A stretch of 64,000 bases of DNA from an uncultured Bacteroidales bacterium (GCA_947167075.1 CAMVGR010000005.1:1-64000); one strand, 5' to 3'; shown: positions 30,443 to 40,666, numbered from the stretch's first letter. A program made the numbers and translations. The notes: generated by a model from the letters alone, not told the origin.

Positions 30443-32335
30443 ATGGAAGGATATTCTAAATCACCGCACGAGGAAAGGATAGAGATACTGAAATCCCTGA
30501 TGCCTGAAGTTTTCGACGAGGGCAAAATTGATTTTGAAAAACTCAAAGCGACATTGGGTGAGGATGTCAATTTCTCCAATGAGCGTTATGTCCTCAATTG
30601 GGCGGGCAAAAGCGAGGCCTTCCATATCATGCAGCGTCCGTCTTCAGCTACACTCATTCCATCTCGAGCTGAGTCCGTTGATTTCGACACCACACAAAAC
30701 ATTTTCATCGAGGGTGAAAACATGGAGGTGCTGAAGGTGCTCCAAAAGAGTTACTTCGGCAAGGTAAAAATGATTTACATTGATCCACCATACAATACGG
30801 GCAACGACTCGTTTATCTATCCCGACAAGTTTTCCGAGACTAAAGAAGAATATCTGAAACGTGTGGGTGACAAAAACGAGGAGGGTTATATGACCCGCGA
30901 GGGAATGTTTCACAAGAACAGCCGCGAAAACGGCCAGTACCACAGCAACTGGCTCAATATGATGATGCCACGCCTCTATCTGGCAAAGAGCCTCTTGCGG
31001 GAAGATGGAGTTATCTTTATCAGCATTGACGATAATGAGGTGCACAACCTCCGGTTGTTGATGAATGAGATATTTGGGGAAGAAAATTTTGTGGCGCAAT
31101 TCATTTGGGAGAAACGTGTTAATCGAGAAAATCGCAACGAGGTTTCTGTTAGGCATGATTATGTTGTATGCTATTCGAAATATACAGAATCAGATGTAAA
31201 ACGAATCATGCAGACCCCAATGAATGAAAAAGCATTATCCAATTATTCCAATCCTGATAATGATCCGCGAGGGTTATGGAAATCTGACCCTGCACATGCC
31301 CAAGCTGGTCATGGTACCAAATCACAGTTCTACACATTGATTGCACCTAATGGGAAACGACATGAATTACCTAGTGGAAGATGTTGGTTATATACAAAGG
31401 ATGTAATGGATGCTGCTATCAAAGATAACCGAATATGGTTTGGTAAGGATGGAAATGGTGTCCCTCGAATTAAAACATTTCTGACATCAAAAGAAAGAGG
31501 ATTAACACTAGAAACGATATTATTTGCAAAGGATGCATCAACAAATGAAAAGGCAAAAAATGATTTAAAAGAATTGTTTGACGGAATTGCCGTTTTCGAG
31601 ACACCTAAACCTGTTGAGTTAATATCCCTATTGGCACAAGTCGCATTAAAGGATGGATTAGTCTTAGATTTCTTTGCAGGGAGTTCTGCAACCGCTCATG
31701 CTGTAATGCAGTTGAACAAAGAGGATGGCGGCAATCGTCGTTTTATCTGTGTTCAGATGGCCGAGCCTTGTGACTCAAAAAGCGAGGCATATAAGGCTGG
31801 CTATTCTAACATCGCCGAGATTAGCAAGGAACGCATCCGCCGTGCAGGGGCAAAGTTGCGTGCTGAAGTAGAGTCAGAACGAGCACAAAAAGCCTTCGAA
31901 CTCTCTTTTGACGACACAAATGAAACAGCCATGCCGGACTTTGGTTTTAAAGTTTTCCGTCTTGCCGACAGCAACTTCAAGCAATGGCACGACTTTCGTG
32001 GTTCCGAACAGCAACAATGGCAGCAGCAGTCCATCGACTTCATCAACCCCGTTGCCGAGAATGCCACCATCGACAACATGGTGTACGAATTGTTACTAAA
32101 GAACGGCAAGAGCCTCAACAGCACTACAGAACATTCCGACAACATCTACAACATCAACTCCGGCGAATTAGTTCTATTGCTTGAGTCCGTCGACCAAGAG
32201 ACAATAGACCACGTCCTCACCCTCCATCCGCAGAAAGTGATTGCCCTCGACAACCTCTTTTCCGGCAACGACCAACTGAAAACCAACACCGCCCTCCAAC
32301 TTCGCGACGCTGGCATAGAATTTAAAACAATATAG
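30443..32335 (+). CDS. mod: Type III restriction-modification methyltransferase subunit (Mod)
   Basis: 630 aa; MIYIDPPYNTGNDSFIYPD (DPPY), VLDFFAGSSATAHAV SAM motif. Confidence 0.95.
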   Translation: MEGYSKSPHEERIEILKSLMPEVFDEGKIDFEKLKATLGEDVNFSNERYVLNWAGKSEAFHIMQRPSSATLIPSRAESVDFDTTQNIFIEGENMEVLKVLQKSYFGKVKMIYIDPPYNTGNDSFIYPDKFSETKEEYLKRVGDKNEEGYMTREGMFHKNSRENGQYHSNWLNMMMPRLYLAKSLLREDGVIFISIDDNEVHNLRLLMNEIFGEENFVAQFIWEKRVNRENRNEVSVRHDYVVCYSKYTESDVKRIMQTPMNEKALSNYSNPDNDPRGLWKSDPAHAQAGHGTKSQFYTLIAPNGKRHELPSGRCWLYTKDVMDAAIKDNRIWFGKDGNGVPRIKTFLTSKERGLTLETILFAKDASTNEKAKNDLKELFDGIAVFETPKPVELISLLAQVALKDGLVLDFFAGSSATAHAVMQLNKEDGGNRRFICVQMAEPCDSKSEAYKAGYSNIAEISKERIRRAGAKLRAEVESERAQKAFELSFDDTNETAMPDFGFKVFRLADSNFKQWHDFRGSEQQQWQQQSIDFINPVAENATIDNMVYELLLKNGKSLNSTTEHSDNIYNINSGELVLLLESVDQETIDHVLTLHPQKVIALDNLFSGNDQLKTNTALQLRDAGIEFKTI

Positions 32336-32337
32336 AT

Positions 32338-32748
32338 ATGTTGCCGGCAAAAATAGTAAAAGTGCGAGAGCAAAAGCTCCTTGACATCCAAGATGATGTT
32401 CTAAAGGGAGGAATATGCGTTCAAGATTGGACAACTTTTCAATTAGAAAATGCATATATTTCCTATATCGCTGGCGCAAGTTTGGCCTGTGTTGTAATGT
32501 GTCAGGCTTCAATCGAATCATTTATTCGGGATGATGAACATTTAGACAGTCGTAGTTTCTATGATTTAATCGAAGCTTCATCATACGATGAAACGACAAA
32601 ACAGAAACTACATAAATTAAGGGCTTACAGAAATAGTTGGGCTCATGTGGACAATGAAAAACAGATTAATTATGCCGAATTAGATGAGATGGCTCTTTTC
32701 GCGTACAGATTAGCAATGGAGATCTTTCATTATTACCCTTTCGTATAA
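32338..32748 (+). CDS. HEPN-like helical protein
   Basis: 136 aa; LHKLRAYRNSWAHVDN carries an R-x4-H motif in a HEPN-type helix context; 2-bp gap after mod. Confidence 0.55.
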   Translation: MLPAKIVKVREQKLLDIQDDVLKGGICVQDWTTFQLENAYISYIAGASLACVVMCQASIESFIRDDEHLDSRSFYDLIEASSYDETTKQKLHKLRAYRNSWAHVDNEKQINYAELDEMALFAYRLAMEIFHYYPFV

Positions 32749-32765
32749 CATAAAACCATGTATAG

Positions 32766-33770
32766 ATGGATAATACGTATTTTATATTAACGAACAAACC
32801 AATTGCGATTGAAAGGTTACATATTTGTACCTGGGATTTCAATAATTCCAAGGCGGCTATAGAAATTGGTATTGAGTTTTCCACAACGCCGTATTCGAAA
32901 GATGTTGCATTCAAATTATCCTTACCGTTTTTAAAAGAAACAGATACTGCGATTTGCTTAATGGACTCTCTCGTTAGAGATGACGATAATAGCAAATTCA
33001 TTTTTAACGACACCATTAAAGCAAACAAGCCAATAAAAGGCGATAAAAGAAATGGGTCAATCATTGAATTCCAATCACGCACTCTGTCTATTTTACCAAT
33101 AAAGGAAGTAACTATCGAGAATGGGGTATGCTCTTTTGTGGTTAAAGATATTAATCAGAATTTAAAAAACTATATTCGATTACTTATTCAAACTGACATC
33201 TCAAATTTAGCAGTAATTCGAAATGGGATAACTAAGAAAACATACATTTACGATATTAAGATAAATGAGAAAAGAAATCTTCCTAACAAAATAAATGATT
33301 TAATAAATCAAAGCTATATAATTTGCAATTCAATCAAGTCATGTTTCTGTTTCCATGTAATTCCAAGTAATTATAACATTTCATATTTGGATGGCTCTAA
33401 ACTAAAGAACATCCGCATACTTGAAGCCGATGCCTTTAATAGGTATCTTCCAATAGATAAAGAAATGAAGCAGGACGACTGTTTAATTGTGTTCAACAAA
33501 GTCTCAAATGCTTCCGATAGTAGTTATTCCTTTTTTTCAGAATTCGAACAAGAAACAATCGGAAACAAACAAATCATCTTGGCTATAGCCGCAAATATCG
33601 CATGTAGTTTATTATTTGGCATCTATACATTAAGAAATTGGGTCAGTGGTGACAACTGGTATGATTTTTTTCCTTGGGAATTTGGTGTCGCCATAATAAT
33701 TCTTGTGATTTTTATACTGTATCTATTTGTTCCTTGGAGAAAGCTTAAAGATTTTCTCTCATTAAAATAG
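32766..33770 (+). CDS. Hypothetical protein with two C-terminal transmembrane helices
   Basis: 334 aa; soluble N-terminal ~270 aa then IILAIAANIACSLLFGIYTL and FGVAIIILVIFILYLFVPW. Confidence 0.7.
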   Translation: MDNTYFILTNKPIAIERLHICTWDFNNSKAAIEIGIEFSTTPYSKDVAFKLSLPFLKETDTAICLMDSLVRDDDNSKFIFNDTIKANKPIKGDKRNGSIIEFQSRTLSILPIKEVTIENGVCSFVVKDINQNLKNYIRLLIQTDISNLAVIRNGITKKTYIYDIKINEKRNLPNKINDLINQSYIICNSIKSCFCFHVIPSNYNISYLDGSKLKNIRILEADAFNRYLPIDKEMKQDDCLIVFNKVSNASDSSYSFFSEFEQETIGNKQIILAIAANIACSLLFGIYTLRNWVSGDNWYDFFPWEFGVAIIILVIFILYLFVPWRKLKDFLSLK

Positions 33771-33776
33771 TTATTT

Positions 33777-35279
33777 ATGAAAGCACTATTAGATACAAAT
33801 ATTATTATTCACAGAGAAGCCAGTAGGGTAATCTCTCAAGACATTGGCATCCTCTATCGTTGGCTTGACCGAGGGAAATATACGAAGTGTATTCATTCCA
33901 TCACAATAGATGAAATAAAGAAGAATTCAAACAAGGACACGGTTGATGCGTTTCTTGTAAAAATGGATAGTTATGAAGTTATTGAAATACCGTCGCCACT
34001 ACAGCCTGAAGTTAAATCGATCTCGGAAAGAATCGATGTGACTCAAAATGATAGGAATGACACAATGCTGCTAAACGAGGTGTTCGTTGGTCGCGTGGAC
34101 ATTCTGATAACAGAAGATAAAAAGATACATAAAAAAGCCTCGGAACTCGGCATTGAAAACAAGGTGTTCTCTATTGACTCATTTTTAGAGAAAGTCTTTG
34201 CAGAGCATCCCGACTTAGTGAACTACAAAGTCCTTAATGTTCAGAAATTGAAGTTTGGACGAATCAACCTGAACGACACATTTTTTGACAGCCTAAAGGA
34301 AGACTATCCAGGATTTGACAAATGGTTTTTTAAGAAATACGATGATGAGGCATATATAACCATTAATGCAAACAATGGTATGTTGCTTTCGTTTCTATAT
34401 TTAAAGGTTGAAGGTACCGACGAAGACTATTCGAATGTGAATCCTGTATTGCCACCTAAGAAAAGGCTGAAAATTGGGACATTCAAGGTTATTAATAACG
34501 GCTTCCGTTTAGGAGAAAGATTCTTGAAGATTATCTTTGACAATGCGCTGAAGAACAATGTAGAGGAAATATATGTAACTATTTTCGACAAAAGAGACGA
34601 ACAAAAGAGACTTATTGATTTATTGGAGCAATGGGGCTTTGTTTTTTGGGGAATGAAGGGTGGTGAACATTTGTATGTTCGAGACTTTCATCCTTCTATG
34701 GACATAAATAATTTAAGGAACACCTATCCCTATGTCAAAGCGACACAAAACACATACTTGGTTCCAATATATCCTGACTACCATACTGAATTGCTACCAG
34801 ACTCCATCTTAAACACTGAATCCCCAGAGGAGTTTATAGAAGATTTCCCTCACCGTAATGGTATTGGCAAGGTGTATGTGTCCCGTGCACTACCACCACA
34901 TCCACAAAGAGGTGATTTGCTGGTATTTTATCGCACTGGTGGGTATTATAAAAGCGTGGTAACCACATTAGGTGTTGTGGAAGAAATACAGACTGGTTTC
35001 AATAATGAGGATGAGTTTGTCAATTATTGCAGAAAAGGGAGCGTCTTCCCCGAACAACAGCTGCATGAGATGTGGAAATATCGTGCAGACAAACCATTTG
35101 TCGTGAAATTCCTATACCTATATTCTTTCCCACATAGAATCAACATGAAAGAATTGATTGATTTAAAAGTTTTGGCAGGCGTGAATGATGCCCCAAGAGG
35201 TTTTAAGCCAATCACCGTGGAACAATTTAATACTATTATAAAGGAGACTAAAAGCGATGATAGTTTTATTATCCATTAA
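33777..35279 (+). CDS. PIN domain-GNAT fusion with C-terminal extension
   Basis: MKALLDTNIIIHREAS (PIN start), DILITEDKKIHKKASELGI (PIN C-terminal acidic region), NNGFRLGERFLKIIFDNALKNNVEEIYVTIF (GNAT-like). Confidence 0.75.
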   Translation: MKALLDTNIIIHREASRVISQDIGILYRWLDRGKYTKCIHSITIDEIKKNSNKDTVDAFLVKMDSYEVIEIPSPLQPEVKSISERIDVTQNDRNDTMLLNEVFVGRVDILITEDKKIHKKASELGIENKVFSIDSFLEKVFAEHPDLVNYKVLNVQKLKFGRINLNDTFFDSLKEDYPGFDKWFFKKYDDEAYITINANNGMLLSFLYLKVEGTDEDYSNVNPVLPPKKRLKIGTFKVINNGFRLGERFLKIIFDNALKNNVEEIYVTIFDKRDEQKRLIDLLEQWGFVFWGMKGGEHLYVRDFHPSMDINNLRNTYPYVKATQNTYLVPIYPDYHTELLPDSILNTESPEEFIEDFPHRNGIGKVYVSRALPPHPQRGDLLVFYRTGGYYKSVVTTLGVVEEIQTGFNNEDEFVNYCRKGSVFPEQQLHEMWKYRADKPFVVKFLYLYSFPHRINMKELIDLKVLAGVNDAPRGFKPITVEQFNTIIKETKSDDSFIIH

Positions 35280-35634
35280 GCCAGAATACGCTGATAAAAT
35301 ATTCTCTGGGAAGAAGAAGTTTGAATTTCGGAAATCGATATTCAAGAATACCGACATTGAAAAGGTCGTTGTATATGCCTCTTCTCCTGTCCAGAAAGTA
35401 ATAGGAGAATTCACTATTGCGGATATCCTTAATGACGATATTGAGAAGATATGGAACAAGACCGCGCATTATTCTGGTATAACAAAAGACTTCTATCTTT
35501 CCTATTTCGCTAATAAAGAAAAGGCTTATGCAATTAAAATTGGAAAAACAAAACGGTATCGTCAAGCTCGTAATTTGAGTGATTATAACCTCCGATTTGC
35601 GCCACAATCCTTTGCCTATATACCCACAATATGA
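35257..35634 (+). CDS. ASCH/PUA-like domain protein
   Basis: 125 aa; LLSIKPEYADKIFSGKKKFEFRK; overlaps upstream gene by 23 bp and res by 4 bp. Confidence 0.75.
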   Translation: MIVLLSIKPEYADKIFSGKKKFEFRKSIFKNTDIEKVVVYASSPVQKVIGEFTIADILNDDIEKIWNKTAHYSGITKDFYLSYFANKEKAYAIKIGKTKRYRQARNLSDYNLRFAPQSFAYIPTI

Positions 35635-38276
35635 AACTCTCATTTGAATCCAACCTGTCGTACCAACAGGAAGCCATACAGTCCGTTATTGGGTTGTTTG
35701 AAGGGCAGAATGTTGAAGATTCTGGTTATTCATATAACCTTACCGGTGCACTAAATATGATAGACGGTATCGCCAACAAATTGGTTTTGACAGAGGAACA
35801 GGTATTGAGAAATCTTCAAGATGTGCAGGGACAAAACGAATTGCCCCAAACCAAAACGTTGGAAGGCATGCACTTCTCTGTTGAGATGGAAACCGGCACT
35901 GGCAAAACATACGTCTATCTTCGCACCATCTATGAACTCAACCGCAAGTATGGATTCAAAAAGTATGTTATTGTTGTTCCGTCCATAGCTATACGTGAAG
36001 GCGTGTTGAAGAACTTACAAATCACACATGAACATTTTCAAACACTATATGACAACACCCCAACTCGTTACTATGTATATGACAGCAGCCATATATCAAA
36101 ACTAAGAGGGTTCGCGACTGGCGATAACATAGAGATACTTGTTATCAATATAGATGCTTTTGCCAAAGATGAAAATATCATCAATAAACCCAACGACCGA
36201 TTGAACGGACAAGAGCCCATCCGCTTTATCCAATCCGTCAACCCAATTGTAATTGTGGACGAGCCACAAAACATGGAGTCGGAAAAGCGCATTGCTGCAA
36301 TACAAAACCTCAACCCTCTTTGCACATTACGTTATTCCGCCACACATCGCAACCGCTACAATCTCGTGTATAGTCTCAACCCAGTAAAAGCGTATGACTT
36401 GGGATTGGTGAAACAGATCGAGGTGGATTCCGTCATGGAAGAGAACTCGCTCAATGGCGCATTCATTGCTTTGGAAAGCATTACTCCGCAAAAGACGAGA
36501 GTAACTGCAAAACTTACAATAGACCAAAACACAAAAGACGGGGTAAAACAAAAAACAGTCACTGTCCGTACTGGAGATGACCTATACAACCTCTCAAATG
36601 AACGAGAAATATACCGAAACGGATATATCGTGGAAGAGATTGATGCTTCCAATGGCTGCGTAGTTTTCAGTGGCGGGGAAACATTATATGTGGGAGAAAA
36701 ACACGACGACCAAAACGATGAGGTAATGCGGTTTCAAATGCGTCGAACAATAGAAGAGCATTTACGCAAGGAACTACGACTAAACAAACTGGGTGTAAAA
36801 GTCCTCTCTCTATTCTTTATTGACCGTGTTGCAAACTATCGTTCATACGATGAGAAGGGCAATGTTTTGTATGGCAAATTTGCTCAATGGTTTGAAGAAA
36901 TATACAACGAACTCATACAGCAACCGTTTTTTCAGTCTTTGAACAAGTATTCTATAGAACAGATACATGACGGTTATTTCTCACAAGACAAAAAGGGCCA
37001 TATCAAGGACACCAATGGTGAGACACAGGCGGATAACGACACCTACAACCTCATTATGAAGGACAAAGAGACGCTGTTGGACATGAATAATCCATTACGG
37101 TTTATCTTTTCTCATACAGCCCTCCGTGAAGGTTGGGATAATCCAAATGTTTTTCAAATTTGCACACTCAATGAGACCAAGTCGGAGATAAAGAAACGAC
37201 AGGAGATTGGTCGTGGATTACGCCTCGCAGTCAATCAGGATGGAATACGAGTCAGAGACAAAAACGTCAACCGCTTGACAGTTGTTGCAAATGAATCATA
37301 CAATGATTTTGCCAAAGCATTGCAAACTGAATTGCAAGAAGATTGTGGAGTGGATTTTACCGGTCGCATAAAACCCAAACGAGACCGCGTGTCTGTTCAT
37401 TACCGCAAAGGATTTGAGGCAGACCCTGCATTTCTTGAGATATGGGAAAAACTGAAAGGCAAAACGACCTATCGGGTGAAATATGACACGGCTGTATTAA
37501 TTCAAAATGCAGCCAAAGCTGTTAAAGAGATTCCCGTAATCAATGCACCGTCAGTGCGCTCCGTGAAAACTGAAATTATCCTTACAGACAAAGGTGTATC
37601 CGCCAACTATAAGGGAGATAAAGTATCTAAAACCAAATCGGATTATGTCATTCCTGACTACTTGAATTACATACAAAATCGTACAGAACTCACTCGTTCC
37701 ACTATATACGAAATACTCAATAGGTCAGGACGCCTGCAAGACATAGTTGTCAATCCTCAGTTATTTATGGACTATGCTGTCTCAACAATTCGACGTGTCC
37801 TTTATGACTTGATGATTGATGGTATAGAATATCGTCGCATAAGTGGAGCTGAATACGAGATGCGCTTATTCAAGGATTCCGACTTAGAAATATACCTAAA
37901 TGATTTTACATTCAAGGTCAACCAATCGGGCAAAACTATATACGAGAATTATATCCCTTTAGATTCTACTGTCGAAAGCCGCTTCGCTCAAGACTGCGAA
38001 AATAGCGACCAAATAAAGTTCTACTTTAAGTTGCCGGAATGGTTCAAGATACCTACACCGATTGGCAGTTACAACCCAGACTGGGCTGTCGTCTTTGAAG
38101 ACGACAAACGTATCTATTTTGTCGCAGAAACAAAAGACACTGGGACCTCCACTATTGACCTGAACAAACTGCACCCAAGTGAGAAACAAAAGATAAAGTG
38201 TGGTATTGCCAATTTCAGAATAATAGAAGGTATCGAGTATCGTGTAGTAAAGAAAGTGAGTGATTTAATCGACTAA
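35631..38276 (+). CDS. res: Type III restriction endonuclease subunit (Res)
   Basis: 881 aa; METGTGKTYVYL Walker A, IVDEPQNM DExx, IGRGLRLAV motif VI, C-terminal PDWAVVFEDDKRIYFVAETKDT nuclease-like. Confidence 0.95.
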   Translation: MKLSFESNLSYQQEAIQSVIGLFEGQNVEDSGYSYNLTGALNMIDGIANKLVLTEEQVLRNLQDVQGQNELPQTKTLEGMHFSVEMETGTGKTYVYLRTIYELNRKYGFKKYVIVVPSIAIREGVLKNLQITHEHFQTLYDNTPTRYYVYDSSHISKLRGFATGDNIEILVINIDAFAKDENIINKPNDRLNGQEPIRFIQSVNPIVIVDEPQNMESEKRIAAIQNLNPLCTLRYSATHRNRYNLVYSLNPVKAYDLGLVKQIEVDSVMEENSLNGAFIALESITPQKTRVTAKLTIDQNTKDGVKQKTVTVRTGDDLYNLSNEREIYRNGYIVEEIDASNGCVVFSGGETLYVGEKHDDQNDEVMRFQMRRTIEEHLRKELRLNKLGVKVLSLFFIDRVANYRSYDEKGNVLYGKFAQWFEEIYNELIQQPFFQSLNKYSIEQIHDGYFSQDKKGHIKDTNGETQADNDTYNLIMKDKETLLDMNNPLRFIFSHTALREGWDNPNVFQICTLNETKSEIKKRQEIGRGLRLAVNQDGIRVRDKNVNRLTVVANESYNDFAKALQTELQEDCGVDFTGRIKPKRDRVSVHYRKGFEADPAFLEIWEKLKGKTTYRVKYDTAVLIQNAAKAVKEIPVINAPSVRSVKTEIILTDKGVSANYKGDKVSKTKSDYVIPDYLNYIQNRTELTRSTIYEILNRSGRLQDIVVNPQLFMDYAVSTIRRVLYDLMIDGIEYRRISGAEYEMRLFKDSDLEIYLNDFTFKVNQSGKTIYENYIPLDSTVESRFAQDCENSDQIKFYFKLPEWFKIPTPIGSYNPDWAVVFEDDKRIYFVAETKDTGTSTIDLNKLHPSEKQKIKCGIANFRIIEGIEYRVVKKVSDLID

Positions 38277-38312
38277 AAAGAAAAATTAACGGTTAGGTTA
38301 TTTTTTACGTTT

Positions 38313-40358
38313 ATGGACGGCAATGCAATAATAAAGATTGTTACGGACTACCTTAGAAGATCCACTACCGACTATGCTATAATGATAAACGGTGAGTGGG
38401 GTTGCGGTAAGACTTTTTTTGTTGACACCGATTTGTCAAAGGTAATTATGGCAACAACTTGTCCGAATAATTCTGAAACATATCGACCTGTTTATTACAG
38501 TCTTTTTGGTGTTTCTTCATCGGACGAAATTAGTCATGGTATTAAGCGTCAAATTGTAATACATAGGGCTAATGAAAAAGAAAAATCAAAGAAGAAAAAG
38601 GAGGATGCTGCAACCATAACAGGGACGACATTGGGAATTATTGCCGATCTATTTAATGTTGACAGCAAACGTTTACTTAACCTGTATGATTTAAAAGACA
38701 TCCCAGAAAATGCTGTATTAATTTTTGATGATCTGGAACGATCCAAAATGCCTCTCACCGAGTTGCTTGGCGTTATAAACAATTACGCAGTTGTAGACAA
38801 AAAAAAGGTAATCGTAATCTGCAACGAGACAAAGCTTGAAAAAGATTTTTGTGATTTCAAGGAGAAAACTATCAGGTTCACATTGAACTATTCCCCTTCA
38901 CAAGAGGATGTTTTTAAAAATATTATTAATACAAAGCTGGAAATTTCTCCAAGCTACAAAACTTTTTTGGAAGACAACTTGCCCATTATTCTCGAAACAT
39001 TTCATAAGGGAAAGTGTGCTAATGTACGAACATTAATCTTTATTATTGATATTTTTGAAGAAATATACTACGAGACAAAAGACAACGAATTCGCCCAAGA
39101 TTTCCTTAAGGGTTTTCTTATGTTTACCTGCATCTACTCTATAGAATACAAAAGAGGTACTCCGACTGATGAACTATCTTGGTTCGCTGATTTTACATGC
39201 CAATATGGAATGTCTAGTTTCCTTACCCTTGCTGCCAATAAAGAAAGTAATAAAAAAGAAAACGAAGAAGAAACATTCATAGAGTATATTTCAAGATATG
39301 GAGAAAACTGTCTGAAAGATGTAATAGCAGCGAGATCCATTGCTGAATACATTCAATTCGGAAATCTTAACAAAAATAAATTTAGAGAAGAGCAAATAAG
39401 AGAAGGAGCTAGATACGTCTCATTAAACAAGACTCCACATGGCAGAATTCTAAGCAAAATGATGGATTGGCGATTAATAGGAGACACTGAATTGAATGAC
39501 GTTTTGACTGATGTTGAACATTTTTTGAGGGGAAACAAATACAATGCTATTGAAATATCAATTCTTTATGCCCGTTATTTGAAGTTAAAGAGCAACAACA
39601 TCGAATGCAAAGATATTGATTCAACCATTTTCTTTGAGGCCGTTGATAGATTAAAGGAAAGGTGGGTCTCAATCGCCTTCCCAGAAGATGAAAATGGTCT
39701 TTTTAAATGGACAAAGCTTGATAATCCGTATAATACGCAATACGCAAAACTTTACAAATATATTTTAAAGATTGATAAAAATGTTACACATCGGAGGATG
39801 TCAGGTAGAAGAATGGAATTGATATACAAAATAAGAGAAAACAACCTGGATTCCCTCAAACAATATGTTCGAGGAATGGAACATAATTTTTTATTTATAC
39901 AAGATCCAGATGTTTTTTGGGATGCATTGTCAAAGTCTAGCTACGATATCCAACAATATATTATTGAATTAATAAAAGAAGCCATTGCAGATTCTGCATT
40001 ACACACATATGAAATAAATTTTATAAAAGGGTTTAGCCAACATTTTAGAGATTTAATCATTGGCGTGAATTACGATTTTGGGAAGTTTAAATACAAGGAG
40101 TTGATATTCACCTTAAATGAAATATTAAGAAGGGGTACAAAAGACAGACTGCTGAATGTGCTTGATAATATGAAACATACGGAGAACAATGCATTTGTGG
40201 TAATGGATTACGTTGATTATACATTCTCTTTCTCGAATGAAAAAATAAATGGCGATGGAAAGAAATCGATAGAAACAAAAAAAATATTGAGAGATTTAAA
40301 TAAAAAAAACATAGAAATGGATGATGGTGAGGTGGTCCAATATTTTAGTAATCATTAA
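38313..40358 (+). CDS. P-loop NTPase (KAP-like/AAA-type)
   Basis: 681 aa; MINGEWGCGKTFFVDTDL Walker A; NAVLIFDDLERSKM Walker B. Confidence 0.75.
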   Translation: MDGNAIIKIVTDYLRRSTTDYAIMINGEWGCGKTFFVDTDLSKVIMATTCPNNSETYRPVYYSLFGVSSSDEISHGIKRQIVIHRANEKEKSKKKKEDAATITGTTLGIIADLFNVDSKRLLNLYDLKDIPENAVLIFDDLERSKMPLTELLGVINNYAVVDKKKVIVICNETKLEKDFCDFKEKTIRFTLNYSPSQEDVFKNIINTKLEISPSYKTFLEDNLPIILETFHKGKCANVRTLIFIIDIFEEIYYETKDNEFAQDFLKGFLMFTCIYSIEYKRGTPTDELSWFADFTCQYGMSSFLTLAANKESNKKENEEETFIEYISRYGENCLKDVIAARSIAEYIQFGNLNKNKFREEQIREGARYVSLNKTPHGRILSKMMDWRLIGDTELNDVLTDVEHFLRGNKYNAIEISILYARYLKLKSNNIECKDIDSTIFFEAVDRLKERWVSIAFPEDENGLFKWTKLDNPYNTQYAKLYKYILKIDKNVTHRRMSGRRMELIYKIRENNLDSLKQYVRGMEHNFLFIQDPDVFWDALSKSSYDIQQYIIELIKEAIADSALHTYEINFIKGFSQHFRDLIIGVNYDFGKFKYKELIFTLNEILRRGTKDRLLNVLDNMKHTENNAFVVMDYVDYTFSFSNEKINGDGKKSIETKKILRDLNKKNIEMDDGEVVQYFSNH

Positions 40359-40541
40359 AAATACAAAAACTTTATTGTATTAATTTTCATCGGAACATCA
40401 TAGATCGCAGAACAAAAATATATCAACTGTACTCTAAAACACAGTATTATGGTATAGTTATCCTATTGTAACCGATAATATATCATAGAGCTAATCGTTA
40501 TATGTCAGGATATTTCTAAACAGCATTGACTATTAAATATA

Positions 40542-40634
40542 GTCAAGACCAACCGCATAGAATTCAAACGAGAACCGACCGACGACTTTGATATAATAAA
40601 GAGGATATTGCATAATTGTAAGACCCAAAATTAG
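40542..40634 (+). pseudogene. N-terminal relic of AlbA_2/Schlafen-type regulator
   Basis: VKTNRIEFKREPTDDFDIIKRILHNCKTQN-stop, no start codon. Confidence 0.5.
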
Positions 40635-40666
40635 AATGCCATAATGTGTGAATATAATCAACGACA

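Noticed and set aside
30443-32335. Phase-variable repeat tract in mod
   Set aside because: No simple-sequence repeat of adequate length was seen in the coding or promoter region
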